Assembly (NCBI GenBank): GCA_036524775.1
Contig: DATDBO010000107.1
Span: 1 to 60,528, forward strand
DNA from: VRUE01 sp036524775
Lineage (GTDB): Bacteria; Actinomycetota; Thermoleophilia; Solirubrobacterales; 70-9
Length of the DNA stretch: 60,528 nucleotides
Direction: 5' to 3'
Shown here: in pieces, positions 8,019 to 15,062 of the stretch
Position numbering within the stretch: position 1 is the first letter of the stretch
Layout of the letters: each line of letters opens with the position of its first letter
Notes under the pieces: model-generated
The model's input: the letters and a program-made list of their open reading frames with translations, nothing else
Databases searched by the model: none
What the model was told of the DNA's origin: nothing
Translations under genes and position numbers: made by a program

Positions 8019-8051
8019 AGGTTAGCAGTCTTGGTGAGAAATAATCACCAA
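8019..8051 (-). promoter_or_regulatory. Extended -10 promoter with overlapping inverted-repeat operator
   Basis: A perfect inverted repeat TTGGTGA-N7-TCACCAA spans 8031-8051, just after the stop codon of the HTH gene. On the minus strand it is followed by an extended -10, TGCTAACCT (8019-8027). In region B2 the same place holds GTCGA-N7-TCGAC and TGCTAGCGT. Half-site sequence differs while loop length and -10 are kept, as expected for operators of two diverged repressors. Confidence 0.6.
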
Positions 8052-8056
8052 AACGA

Positions 8057-8257
8057 CTACTTGCCCCGGATGATTTGGAGCACCCGCGTGTGGTGGAGGC
8101 CGACCTCTTCCGCAATGTCGCGCAGCGTGAGCCCAGCTTTCTGCGCCTGAGCGAATGCCTTGCGTCGCGCCTCTTGGGCCGCGTCCTGCTCGCGCTCAAA
8201 CTTCGCTTGGGCGGCCCGCACCGAGCGACGTGCTTTCTCGCCTTTGGGATCAGCCAT
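8057..8257 (-). CDS. Small HTH protein (66 aa)
   Basis: A basic N-terminal helix (about residues 1-40, rich in Arg, Lys, Ala and Gln) is followed by an HTH, LTLRDIAEEVGLHHTRVLQIIRGK, at the extreme C-terminus. A close homologue with the same architecture lies at 57717-57923. TAGGCT sits seven bases before the ATG with no ribosome site, suggesting a leaderless transcript. It lies directly upstream of the operator/promoter and conserved leader, so it may regulate them. Confidence 0.8.
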   Translation of the reverse strand: MADPKGEKARRSVRAAQAKFEREQDAAQEARRKAFAQAQKAGLTLRDIAEEVGLHHTRVLQIIRGK

Positions 8258-8284
8258 GACCGGCAGCCTAGAAGCTCGTCCACG

Positions 8285-8494
8285 TCACGGCCCTCTCAGC
8301 ACCTGCTCGGCGTTGTCCATCGCCCAGCGTTCAAGCTCACTGACCGGCACGAGCCGCTTACGACCTCGGCGCACCAGGCGCAGCTCCGGCGCGACGTTGG
8401 CATCGAAGAAGTCCAGCCCGACTCCGATGGCCGCCGCAGCTTCGGGCGGCGTGAGGGCGATGCGGGGAATCGAGACTGCGAGCTTCTTGCTCAT
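8285..8494 (-). CDS. Excisionase-family DNA-binding protein
   Basis: 69 residues with the HTH_17 pattern ALTPPEAAAAIGVGLDFFDA followed by a basic wing RLVRRGRKRLVPVSELERW. Such short MerR-like proteins are common next to relaxase-type genes and integrases in actinobacterial integrative elements. It overlaps the Replic_Relax gene by four bases. Which of the two HTH_17 proteins in this element is the true excisionase cannot be decided from sequence. Confidence 0.8.
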   Translation of the reverse strand: MSKKLAVSIPRIALTPPEAAAAIGVGLDFFDANVAPELRLVRRGRKRLVPVSELERWAMDNAEQVLRGP

Positions 8495-9393
8495 CGTCCC
8501 TCGGCTTGACTCTCATCGTCCCTTTCGCCAAGCCAGTCCACCGACCGATCCGGCTCGCCGACCTCACGAAAGATCGGCGCGAAGGGACCGCGATTCCTCA
8601 GGTCGTCCAAGAGGCAAAAACCGATCGACACGCCGTAGGCGAGCGATAGCTCCGGATTGCTTTTCAGTAGCACGAGCGCGATGCTTCGCCGACGAAGGAG
8701 CGTCTTGCGCGAGGCACCGGCCAGGACGCAGAGCACTTGCGGGAAGGTCGGGTAGTGACTGCGCCACAACGACTTGCCTCCTTTGTCGCGGGCGCGGTTA
8801 AGGCGGCCGTAGCGGGCCAGCTCGGCGACCAGGCGTTCGACTGAGAGCGTGGCGCGGTCCAACTCCACGAAGCGCTGCTCAAAGATGATGTCCCTCTCCT
8901 CGGAGCGCACGTAGCTCAGCACCGCGTCGGCGATCAGCATCCGGCGAGCGCTGCCGCGACCCCGGTTGAGGGGATGGGCGATCTCATGCCGCCAGGAGAG
9001 CGGGCCGAATTCCTCGCCCCTTTCCCGCGCCGCCCGCAGGAAGCTGATCCCTACCTCGTTGACGCCGAGAGTGTGGGCGCGCAGCGGTCCCGCCGCCTGC
9101 TCGAGGCTTAGGACTTTCGGCCGGCGCTCCACTTCGCCGGCGTCGACCACCAAGTCGGCGCCGCGCTCGGTCAGGAAGTAGTGGCGGCGGGGAGCGCGGC
9201 GCACTTCGACAAAAGCGATCAGGCCCACCCCCTCCAAGTAGGCGAGGACCTGCTGAGCGCGGCGCGGGGTGCGATCCGGGAAGTGGATCGCGTGGACCTG
9301 GGCGGCGGAGAGGATGCGATGCTCGCCAAGCGAGGCAAGCACCTCGGCAGTCGCCTCGGGCAGCCGCAGCTTTGCTGCCGCCTTCCAACTCAC
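8491..9393 (-). CDS. Replication-relaxation (Replic_Relax) family protein
   Basis: About 300 residues. The N-terminus is a winged helix (LRLPEATAEVLASLGEHRILSAAQV), then RAQQVLAYLEGVGLI and a wing ending RRHYFLTERG, followed by a conserved acidic core with LIADAVLSY. This matches the Replic_Relax family found on actinobacterial plasmids and mobile elements, thought to act in replication or mobilisation. I chose the GTG at 9393: GGAGG lies six bases upstream, and the codon overlaps the stop of an upstream frame. A near-perfect palindrome lies about 440 bp upstream. Confidence 0.8.
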   Translation of the reverse strand: MSWKAAAKLRLPEATAEVLASLGEHRILSAAQVHAIHFPDRTPRRAQQVLAYLEGVGLIAFVEVRRAPRRHYFLTERGADLVVDAGEVERRPKVLSLEQAAGPLRAHTLGVNEVGISFLRAARERGEEFGPLSWRHEIAHPLNRGRGSARRMLIADAVLSYVRSEERDIIFEQRFVELDRATLSVERLVAELARYGRLNRARDKGGKSLWRSHYPTFPQVLCVLAGASRKTLLRRRSIALVLLKSNPELSLAYGVSIGFCLLDDLRNRGPFAPIFREVGEPDRSVDWLGERDDESQAEGR

Positions 9394-9602
9394 GCCGACC
9401 TCCAAGCCCGCGACCGATTGACGGCGAGGTGCTGCGGAGCCAGCGCCGAGCCGGTGATGATCGTCTGTGGTTCTGGTGTTGCAGGCACCAAGGCGATTCC
9501 GGTCGCCGAGGTGATGCAGAAGCGTTGCCGAGCCAGCGCGGAGGTGATAGCGCAGGCGTCGAGTGCAAGGGACGCGGAGAAGATCGAGAGGGTGACGACC
9601 AA
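9390..9602 (-). CDS. Possible small membrane protein, start uncertain
   Basis: This frame ends at a TGA overlapping the GTG of the Replic_Relax gene (GTGA), which argues for translation. It encodes a hydrophobic N-terminal stretch, LVVTLSIFSASLALDA, and a short Pro/Thr-rich tail with no known domain. No ATG or GTG lies nearby; a TTG at 9602 would give 70 residues, and an open frame continues to 9923. Treat as tentative. Confidence 0.3.
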   Translation of the reverse strand: MVVTLSIFSASLALDACAITSALARQRFCITSATGIALVPATPEPQTIITGSALAPQHLAVNRSRAWRSA

Positions 9603-9831
9603 GACCGCATTGATGTTTTGACCCGGGGGTGCAGTAGGAATGTCGGCAAATCGCCAGCGCCGCAAACGGCGCTGCGATGGGCTTTGGTCGCCCTTGGGGC
9701 CAGTCGAGCCGTGAAGCGATGAGGGAAGAGATGGGCGCAGCCACGCTCGAAGCCAGAGGCGAAGCGGCGGCGGTGAAAATTCGATCTCCATATACAAGGG
9801 AGCACCGAGCGGCCAAAGTGGTCCCCCCTCC

Positions 9832-9867
9832 CCGCAATCCCGCAATTGCGCAATTGCTGGATTGCGG
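9832..9867. repeat. 36-bp near-perfect palindrome, candidate oriT or origin
   Basis: Left half CCGCAATCCCGCAATTGC and right half GCAATTGCTGGATTGCGG match in 17 of 18 positions. It lies in a roughly 400-bp stretch (9603-10012) with no other convincing gene, upstream of the Replic_Relax gene of the integrative element. Such palindromes near mobilisation genes often mark oriT or a replication origin, or act as a dimeric regulator operator; the role is inferred. Confidence 0.6.
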
Positions 9868-10012
9868 ATACTCATCCCTCGCCGAATCGAGGGGCGAAAC
9901 TGAGGTGACAAAAAATGCCTCATGCAAGTACAGAGGAGCGAGCGCCGAATCTGGTCCCCTCCCAGGCACGAGAACCATCGAAAGCCATCAATGAAGTGGT
10001 ACCGTCGTCGGG

Positions 10013-10360
10013 ATGGCCGATCACGCCGTAGTCAATGGCTGCGCCCCTCTCGCTGGCTCGCCCTTCGGCAAGCGCCAAGCCGCCCAACTGGAGGCCGTGA
10101 TGAAGGCTCTCGCCGACGGTCACCGGCTGCGGATCGTGAACATGCTCTTGCGAGCAGAAGGCAAGGCGATCTGCGTCTGCGAGTTCGAGCCCTTCCTCGA
10201 TCTCTCACAGGGCACGGTCAGCCATCACCTGAAAGTCCTGGTAGAGGCGGGCTTGGTCGAGCGCGAGGGGCGCGGCACCCGCAGCTATTTCAGCCTCGTT
10301 CCCGGCGCGCTCGATTCGTTGCGCGAGGTCTTTGTCCCGTCCCGTGCCCTGATGATCTAG
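10013..10360 (+). CDS. ArsR/SmtB-family metalloregulator
   Basis: 115 residues with a winged helix: ALADGHRLRIVNMLL, then DLSQGTVSHHLKVLVEAGLVERE as recognition helix, then a wing. ICVCEF (Cys54, Cys56) matches the metal-binding helix of arsenite or cadmium sensors, and an extra Cys10 lies near the N-terminus. These regulators usually repress an adjacent resistance gene, but no ars, cad or efflux gene is next to it here, so it is an orphan or controls the downstream cargo. Confidence 0.88.
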   Translation: MADHAVVNGCAPLAGSPFGKRQAAQLEAVMKALADGHRLRIVNMLLRAEGKAICVCEFEPFLDLSQGTVSHHLKVLVEAGLVEREGRGTRSYFSLVPGALDSLREVFVPSRALMI

Positions 10361-10405
10361 CTGGTGGCTCCGAATCGCCGAGAATGCCAACGGTAGAATC
10401 CAGGC

Positions 10406-10645
10406 ATGGCTGTATCACCAACAAGAACCGTCGAGGTAGATGCGGAGCTGCTGGAGCGTGCTCGCCGCGCTGCCGACGAGCGCGGTGTGGCCGTGCCCCA
10501 GTTCGTCAATACGGCGATTGAGCACGAGATTGGCAGCGAGACACCGCAGCCTCCCTTTTCGCTGATTGGCGCGTTCCAGGCTGGGCGCAGCGACCTGAGC
10601 GCGCGGGCGAGCCGCGACGAGTTCGAGCCGCGGCCATTCCGCTGA
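10406..10645 (+). CDS. VapB-like antitoxin
   Basis: 79 residues. The N-terminal TRTVEVDAELLERARRAA looks like a ribbon-helix-helix strand and helix, and the C-terminus is disordered and Arg/Phe-rich, as in antitoxins that wrap a PIN toxin. Its TGA overlaps the probable CTG start of the following PIN gene. Together they form a VapBC-type module carried as cargo of the integrative element. Confidence 0.78.
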   Translation: MAVSPTRTVEVDAELLERARRAADERGVAVPQFVNTAIEHEIGSETPQPPFSLIGAFQAGRSDLSARASRDEFEPRPFR

Positions 10646-11058
10646 TCCTCGACACCGGCCCTCTGGTCGCAGCGATGGTCGCCGACGATGCTGACCACGA
10701 GCGCTGCGCTCCGTTGCTTCAGGCCGGATCAGAACGGCGCGTCCTTCCCGCCCCGGTTCTGGTTGAGCTTGACCACCTGCTGAGCCGCGAACTCGGAGCA
10801 GATGCTTTCCCGGCGCTACTGGACACGATCAACGCGGGCGAGCTGGACGTTGAGGACTTGACCGCCAGCGACTACGAGCGCGCCACCGAGCTGATGCGCA
10901 CCTACACCGACCTCGAAGTCGGCTTCGTGGACTGCGCCGTGTTGGCAGTCACGGAGCGCTTGGGTGAGCCGAAGCTCGCAACGCTCGACCACCGCCACTT
11001 CGGCACCATGCGACCGCGACACGTCGAAGCACTGGAGCTGCTGCCTGCGGGATCGTGA
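10642..11058 (+). CDS. PIN-domain toxin (VapC-like), non-ATG start
   Basis: Predicted Mg-dependent ribonuclease. The PIN core is present: LILDTGPLVAAMVADD with the first catalytic Asp, PVLVELDHLLSRELG with the conserved Glu, and GFVDCAVLAVTERLG with the late Asp. The first ATG (10675) would delete the first catalytic Asp, so translation must begin upstream. Only CTG at 10642 or ATT at 10636 are available, overlapping the antitoxin stop. Coupled initiation at a rare codon is the likely explanation. Confidence 0.8.
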   Translation: MILDTGPLVAAMVADDADHERCAPLLQAGSERRVLPAPVLVELDHLLSRELGADAFPALLDTINAGELDVEDLTASDYERATELMRTYTDLEVGFVDCAVLAVTERLGEPKLATLDHRHFGTMRPRHVEALELLPAGS

Positions 11059-11112
11059 TTTCGGCGTGGGAGGTAGTGCCGTTGCACGGGGCTGCAGTTT
11101 GCAACCCGAGGT

Positions 11113-13263
11113 CTAGTCCGCCCCATTGCCCCGGATGCCGTCGGCGATCGACCGCCGCCAATCATTCAGGAGGGTCGAGTCATTCAGCTCGATCAGCAGC
11201 GGGCTATGACAAGACGATGCCTTGCCAAAAACGATGGCGTGGCGATCCGGCAAATTCGCGAGGAGCCTTGCATAGTCGGTTCCGATGAAGTTGCCGAGAA
11301 ACTCCGTTCCGGTTTGGTCATACACGCGAAGCGCAAAGACCGTGTTGCACTGGTTCAGGATGCTCTTGGTCACGGTCGCCGTTCGCTGCGTCACCACAAT
11401 CGAGCCAAAGCCAAACTTTCTTCCCTGCATCAGGGCGCGCGCGGTTGCCGTCGCCGCCTGCTTCTCCCCCTCGTTCGCAGTGGAGTTCCACTCAGGGGCA
11501 AGTGAATGCGCCTCCTCCAGCACCAAGCAAGCTTTGAGATCTTCGGTGATCTCACCTGATACTTGCCTCAAGACCTCCCTGGCAATGATCGCCGTTACCT
11601 CAGCCGGGTTCAAGCTCACGATACGGCGTGCGTTGCTGCGGTTGTCCGGGTATCCGCCGTCATCCCGCGAGACCAGCAAGTTGGCGGGATTGAGGATAAG
11701 CAGGCGTTCATCGCCTTGGAAGAAGCGGTCCAGGCGCTCCCGCATCACAGTTTCAAACAGCGTCTTGTTCCCGGCGTGGTCGCCCTCATAGTCCGTTGCT
11801 TGCATCCGCGTCCGGATGCTGTCGTTGATCTCGTCCTCTAACGCAGCCTGCTGCTCGGACCCAAAAAGGGCCTCGAAAAGCTGGGCGTACTCATTGGTGA
11901 TGTCGATCACGATCACCCGTGCACCCATTTCGAGGGTGCGCCACGTCAGCTCCGCAGCCAGCGTCGTCTTTCCGACCCCGAGAATCCCCAGGATCGCCGT
12001 GTTGTGGGTCGTTCCCGTAACCGGGTCGTATTCCGCCCCATAGTCGGTATCCGGGATGCGCCCCACGAACTCAGGATCCACGGCTTTGGTCCGATCTACC
12101 GCTGCCATTCTGGCGGGTGAACCCGGCTTTGGAATCCAATCTCCATGCGCGAATTCTTCTGCGTCGTCGTCCCACCTACCTAGCTTGCGGGCCATGAGTC
12201 GCACGCGCTGGGAACGACTACTCCCCTCAGGAGAAGCTGCCTCAATCTCTGCGTCGACGACCTGATAGAGGATTCGACTTCCTCGAACATCAGCCTCGAT
12301 CAATCCACCTTCACGCAGTTCAACTACATCGAAGCGAGTTCCACCGCCTCGGACAACGAGTCTGTCCAATGACGTCTGCTTGCCTATTGCGCCAATAACG
12401 CGATGGTCCCTATCGCTTGCTGGGGCCAGGGCCAGTTGGTCCCCTGAACCCAGGACAACACCCTCCACCAAGGCCGCCTGAACCCTCTGCACGCTTTCGG
12501 CTTCAGAGACGTCCAACACGAGTCCGACTGGCTCGTCGCCCCGCATCAGCGATTGACCCACTTGAACGGGCGGCTCCGCCGCAGCAGTCAAGAAGGCCGT
12601 ACGAGGCTGAGCAATCTCGTCAAGGATCAGCGTGGCCGCTTCCTTCTCTTGACGAGCCAGCAAGAGACGTTCGAGGGCGGTCTGCAATGGCGTCGTCCAG
12701 AGCAAGAGACCCCCCATCACGTAGAGGATCAGCAGGTTGTCGGGGGACTCTGCAAATGCAGCCGCTGCGGTCACCGCGAAGAAGGCGGAAAAGATCACGC
12801 GAGCGCGGCCGAACGTGGAGGCGACAACAAATGCAACCCGATGAACCATGCTTTGCACTCCGCGCCGAAGGTCCAGCGTGAGCATTGCGGACAGTGCCGC
12901 GAGCAGGATGACCAGCGACACGGCGATACAGAGTGCGCGGCCAGTCTCAAACGCCGACTGCGACACCTCAAGGCCAGATGAGTCTGCGGCGAAGCTGGCG
13001 AGCAGAACAGCAACCGCGTTCGCGAAGGCGTCGGCAGGGCGCGTGTACCACGGCTCAAGCACCAAGTCCGAGAGCATCAAGGTCAGGGCCGCTGCGTAGA
13101 ACCAAAGAGAGCTGCTCCCCGGCTGCGGAACAAGCTCGCCATCCACGACAACGCTTACCGCCACGAGGAGGCTCAAACTGATCGCGAGGACGCCGAGGCG
13201 ACCTCTCTGCGTCATTCCTCGTGGCGGCTTCCGAAGTCTCATGCGAGCAGGTGAAGGGGCCAC
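11113..13263 (-). CDS. Membrane-anchored HerA/FtsK-like ATPase (DUF87)
   Basis: 716 residues. Residues 20-195 contain about six hydrophobic segments; the C-terminal half is a HerA-type motor with Walker A GILGVGKT (426-433), Walker B CLVLEEAH (579-586) and the strand SIVVTQR (621-627). HerA-like ATPases move DNA and pair with nucleases in several defence systems. No nuclease is visible here; the partner is the GRDP-like gene 58 bp upstream. The annotated start is GTG; ATGs at 13242 and 13215 are alternatives, none with a good ribosome site. Confidence 0.8.
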   Translation of the reverse strand: MAPSPARMRLRKPPRGMTQRGRLGVLAISLSLLVAVSVVVDGELVPQPGSSSLWFYAAALTLMLSDLVLEPWYTRPADAFANAVAVLLASFAADSSGLEVSQSAFETGRALCIAVSLVILLAALSAMLTLDLRRGVQSMVHRVAFVVASTFGRARVIFSAFFAVTAAAAFAESPDNLLILYVMGGLLLWTTPLQTALERLLLARQEKEAATLILDEIAQPRTAFLTAAAEPPVQVGQSLMRGDEPVGLVLDVSEAESVQRVQAALVEGVVLGSGDQLALAPASDRDHRVIGAIGKQTSLDRLVVRGGGTRFDVVELREGGLIEADVRGSRILYQVVDAEIEAASPEGSSRSQRVRLMARKLGRWDDDAEEFAHGDWIPKPGSPARMAAVDRTKAVDPEFVGRIPDTDYGAEYDPVTGTTHNTAILGILGVGKTTLAAELTWRTLEMGARVIVIDITNEYAQLFEALFGSEQQAALEDEINDSIRTRMQATDYEGDHAGNKTLFETVMRERLDRFFQGDERLLILNPANLLVSRDDGGYPDNRSNARRIVSLNPAEVTAIIAREVLRQVSGEITEDLKACLVLEEAHSLAPEWNSTANEGEKQAATATARALMQGRKFGFGSIVVTQRTATVTKSILNQCNTVFALRVYDQTGTEFLGNFIGTDYARLLANLPDRHAIVFGKASSCHSPLLIELNDSTLLNDWRRSIADGIRGNGAD

Positions 13264-13321
13264 ACAGCAGGCACTGCGCGGCGGCCGCCCAATCCGTCGA
13301 GAAATCCCTGGCGACCGTGGG

Positions 13322-13834
13322 TCAGCGGCATTTCATCGGCGCGCACTGGCGCCGGCAGCGAGCGGCGTCGTCATCATCCGCTACCCAGGTACCTGCTGGC
13401 GGCGCTCCGAAGGCGTCTCGATAGAGGTCAAGAGTGCTCTCGTACGAATCGAACAGTTCCTGTGCTTCTGCCTCGTTCCGCATACCGAAGTAGGGGTAGT
13501 GATCGAGGAAGCGACCAAAGATGCGAGCGCAGTCATCGCGGTAGGCCGCAGTATCCAGAATGTGCCGATGCCACATCTCGTCGACGATCTTGCACGGGAC
13601 GATCACGGCGCCTGGGTGCATCAGTTGCATCGCGAGGAACTTGCGGTACTCGCCCTCCATCAGGCTCAGATCCTCTTGGCCGAGACCAGGTCCCTCCTCT
13701 GAATCCGCCAACTTCATCCGAACGTTGCTCAAATCGAGCAGGTTTGCCAGCCGCTGAAGCGCAGCAGCTGAATCAGAAGTTTCGCGGGGAAGGACGGCGG
13801 TTCCGCCGTTGGGGTCGTTAGATTCGTAAATCAA
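13322..13834 (-). CDS. GRDP-like (glycine-rich-domain-containing-protein-like) small protein
   Basis: 170 residues starting at a TTG preceded by AGGAGG. Residues 80-115 carry VDEMWHRHILDTAAY followed by IFGRFLDHYP, which closely resembles the WHxHxLD and HxP motifs of the GRDP-like (PF07173) family, better known from plants and fungi. His89, His91 and His112 could bind a metal. The C-terminus has three Cys. It is the first gene of an apparent operon with the membrane HerA ATPase. Function unknown. Confidence 0.7.
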   Translation of the reverse strand: MIYESNDPNGGTAVLPRETSDSAAALQRLANLLDLSNVRMKLADSEEGPGLGQEDLSLMEGEYRKFLAMQLMHPGAVIVPCKIVDEMWHRHILDTAAYRDDCARIFGRFLDHYPYFGMRNEAEAQELFDSYESTLDLYRDAFGAPPAGTWVADDDDAARCRRQCAPMKCR

Positions 13835-14084
13835 GTTGGCCTCCTAAGGGCTGGCGTTCTGTTTTGGTACGGCCCAGGGAGAATGGCCGACTCGGCGGCG
13901 GAAAAGTTGCTGTTCGACGGCCGGAATTTGCGGCAGCTTCTGACCCGCTTCAGGTCGCGGCGGTCTTTCTATGCGCCAGTCGCGCGCCAGTCAGACACCG
14001 AAACAGCCGGTTACAACCGGACCCAGCCGGATCGAGCCTGGCTCTGCGAGCCGCTTTCCGCTTTGCCATGCGGCCAGTCGCAGT
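13835..14084. other. Right inner flank of the integrative element
   Basis: No convincing gene. It contains GCGCCAGT twice with an 11-bp period (13973-13991), matching the repeat unit inside the left end at 5433-5456, and then the segment leading to repeat copy 2. This flank lacks the ACGGA and AGAG hairpin portion that copies 1, 3 and 4 share, as expected if it derives from the element's own attP. Confidence 0.5.
13970..13991. repeat. Tandem repeat beside attR, possible integrase arm sites
   Basis: GCGCCAGT occurs at 13973-13980 and again at 13984-13991. The same octamer is the core of the perfect 12-bp tandem repeat at 5433-5456. The pair sits about 95 bp from copy 2. Confidence 0.45.
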
Positions 14085-14147
14085 TCTCTCCTCCCTGTAG
14101 TAACCCCAGAAACGCCCCGCCTCCCCGGCGGGGCGTTTTCTGTTGTG
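14085..14147 (+). repeat. Dispersed repeat copy 2 (3' part only), attR-like
   Basis: Matches 5321-5383 over 63 bp with two differences. The stem CGCCCCGCC/GGCGGGGCG (14113-14135) is fully Watson-Crick here, where copy 1 has a T-G wobble, and is followed by TTTTCT. The upstream hairpin module is missing. The arrangement fits copies 1 and 2 being attL and attR of an 8.76-kb element whose core is this sequence. Confidence 0.75.
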
Positions 14148-14221
14148 CGGAGCTCTAGCAAGCGGAATGCGGGCCTTGACCACGGTGTCAAAGTCCGCTG
14201 CTGGGGCGTCCCGAGTCCGCC

Positions 14222-14244
14222 GTGCCACAGTCGGTGCCACAGTC
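14222..14244. repeat. Third tandem repeat pair, outside attR
   Basis: GTGCCACAGTC occurs twice with a 12-bp period, 75 bp beyond copy 2. It has the same layout as the element-end repeats but a different unit, suggesting the remnant of a second integrated element using the same attachment repeat. Confidence 0.45.
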
Positions 14245-14311
14245 AGCGGTCGTCCTTGCCGGCGACAGCCTGATTCCGGTAGCCCTCATCGCCGATTGCG
14301 GCGATCCAATG

Positions 14312-14551
14312 CACAAGCATCCGGTTGCTCGATCGCCATCCACTAACGATTACTGGCACAACATCGCGAGGACGAGAGGAGAAACCGGCAGGGGGACCCA
14401 CTACCAGCTGATCACGCTCCTCGATGAGCTTCTATGGTCAGATCCCAAGCGGATCGAAGAGCTGAGGGAGCAGTGGTTCTTCGTCGGCGCTGGCGTGAGG
14501 CTGTTCGGCGCGTCGGATGTGGTCAAGCATTTCAAAACCCCATGGCCCTGA
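14312..14551 (+). CDS. Hypothetical protein, probable element remnant
   Basis: If it starts at the ATG at 14312 the product has 79 residues, with a Trp/Arg-rich stretch (LITLLDELLWSDPKRIEELR). No family is recognised and no clear ribosome site is seen; the frame is open from 14222. It overlaps the next small frame by ten bases. The position right after attR and a third tandem repeat suggests cargo left by another element. Confidence 0.35.
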   Translation, partial: HKHPVARSPSTNDYWHNIARTRGETGRGTHYQLITLLDELLWSDPKRIEELREQWFFVGAGVRLFGASDVVKHFKTPWP

Positions 14552-14709
14552 TGCTCACCGCCAGCGCCGATGCCCAAAACGACGATTGGCGCGGGCGAGC
14601 AATGGAGGTTGGTCGAGAACTCGTGGATGCGATGCGTGCGGATATAGGCGTCACTCCGCTATCCCGCGATATTCCCGAACTCACGGCGTCCTCGAGCACC
14701 GCGATCTGA
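14542..14709 (+). CDS. Hypothetical small protein, probable element remnant
   Basis: 55 residues from an ATG at 14542 that overlaps the preceding stop. It is acidic and helical in the middle (RAMEVGRELVDAMRADIG) and ends TASSSTAI. Nothing is recognised. The overlap suggests co-translation with the upstream frame, but either may be decaying. Confidence 0.3.
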   Translation: MALMLTASADAQNDDWRGRAMEVGRELVDAMRADIGVTPLSRDIPELTASSSTAI

Positions 14710-14741
14710 GACGAACTGACCCAGAAGATGACTCGGTGCTG

Positions 14742-14938
14742 TCAGACGGGGTCGAAGAGCTGGCCGTCCCGAATGCGCTTCGCCATGTCGGCTGACTCTC
14801 GCGGAAGGGCGCGGGCGTCCTCGAACTCGATCACGGGGTACTTGCGCTGGCCGGAGAGGCGTCGAGGTCATCACGGCAGCAGGGGTGGGTGTCGATCTTC
14901 ACCCACATGGCCGAGCAGCGACGGAGTTTGACCGCCAT
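14742..14938 (-). pseudogene. Broken copy of the thioredoxin-fold gene at 26189-26479
   Basis: On the minus strand it begins MAVKLRRCSAMWVKIDTHPC, matching the start of the intact 96-residue protein. It then lacks roughly 25 codons, resumes at RDDLDA, shifts frame, and continues SGQRKYPVIEFEDA to RESADMAKRIRDGQLF and a stop. An internal deletion plus a frameshift make it non-functional. The intact paralogue lies 11 kb away, next to repeat copy 4. Confidence 0.85.
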
Positions 14939-15062
14939 CGATCAAATATATTTGTTCGTTGCGGCAAAGTGCGCCCCTCGCGAAGGAGGCCCGCTTCGAC
15001 GCCGACGCCGCGACAGGGCGCTACGCCAGACGGTGGGTCCGCCGGTTACCGTTCCAGGCCCG

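Noticed and set aside
13883..14158. Plus-strand frame MADSAAEKLLFDGRN
   Set aside because: It runs into the att-like repeat and has no recognisable domain; a GGGAG before the ATG is the only support.
15030..15062. T-box-like GGTGGGTCCGCC upstream of valS
   Set aside because: The bulge would read TGGG rather than the TGGT needed for tRNA-Val discriminator A, and no specifier stem was found.
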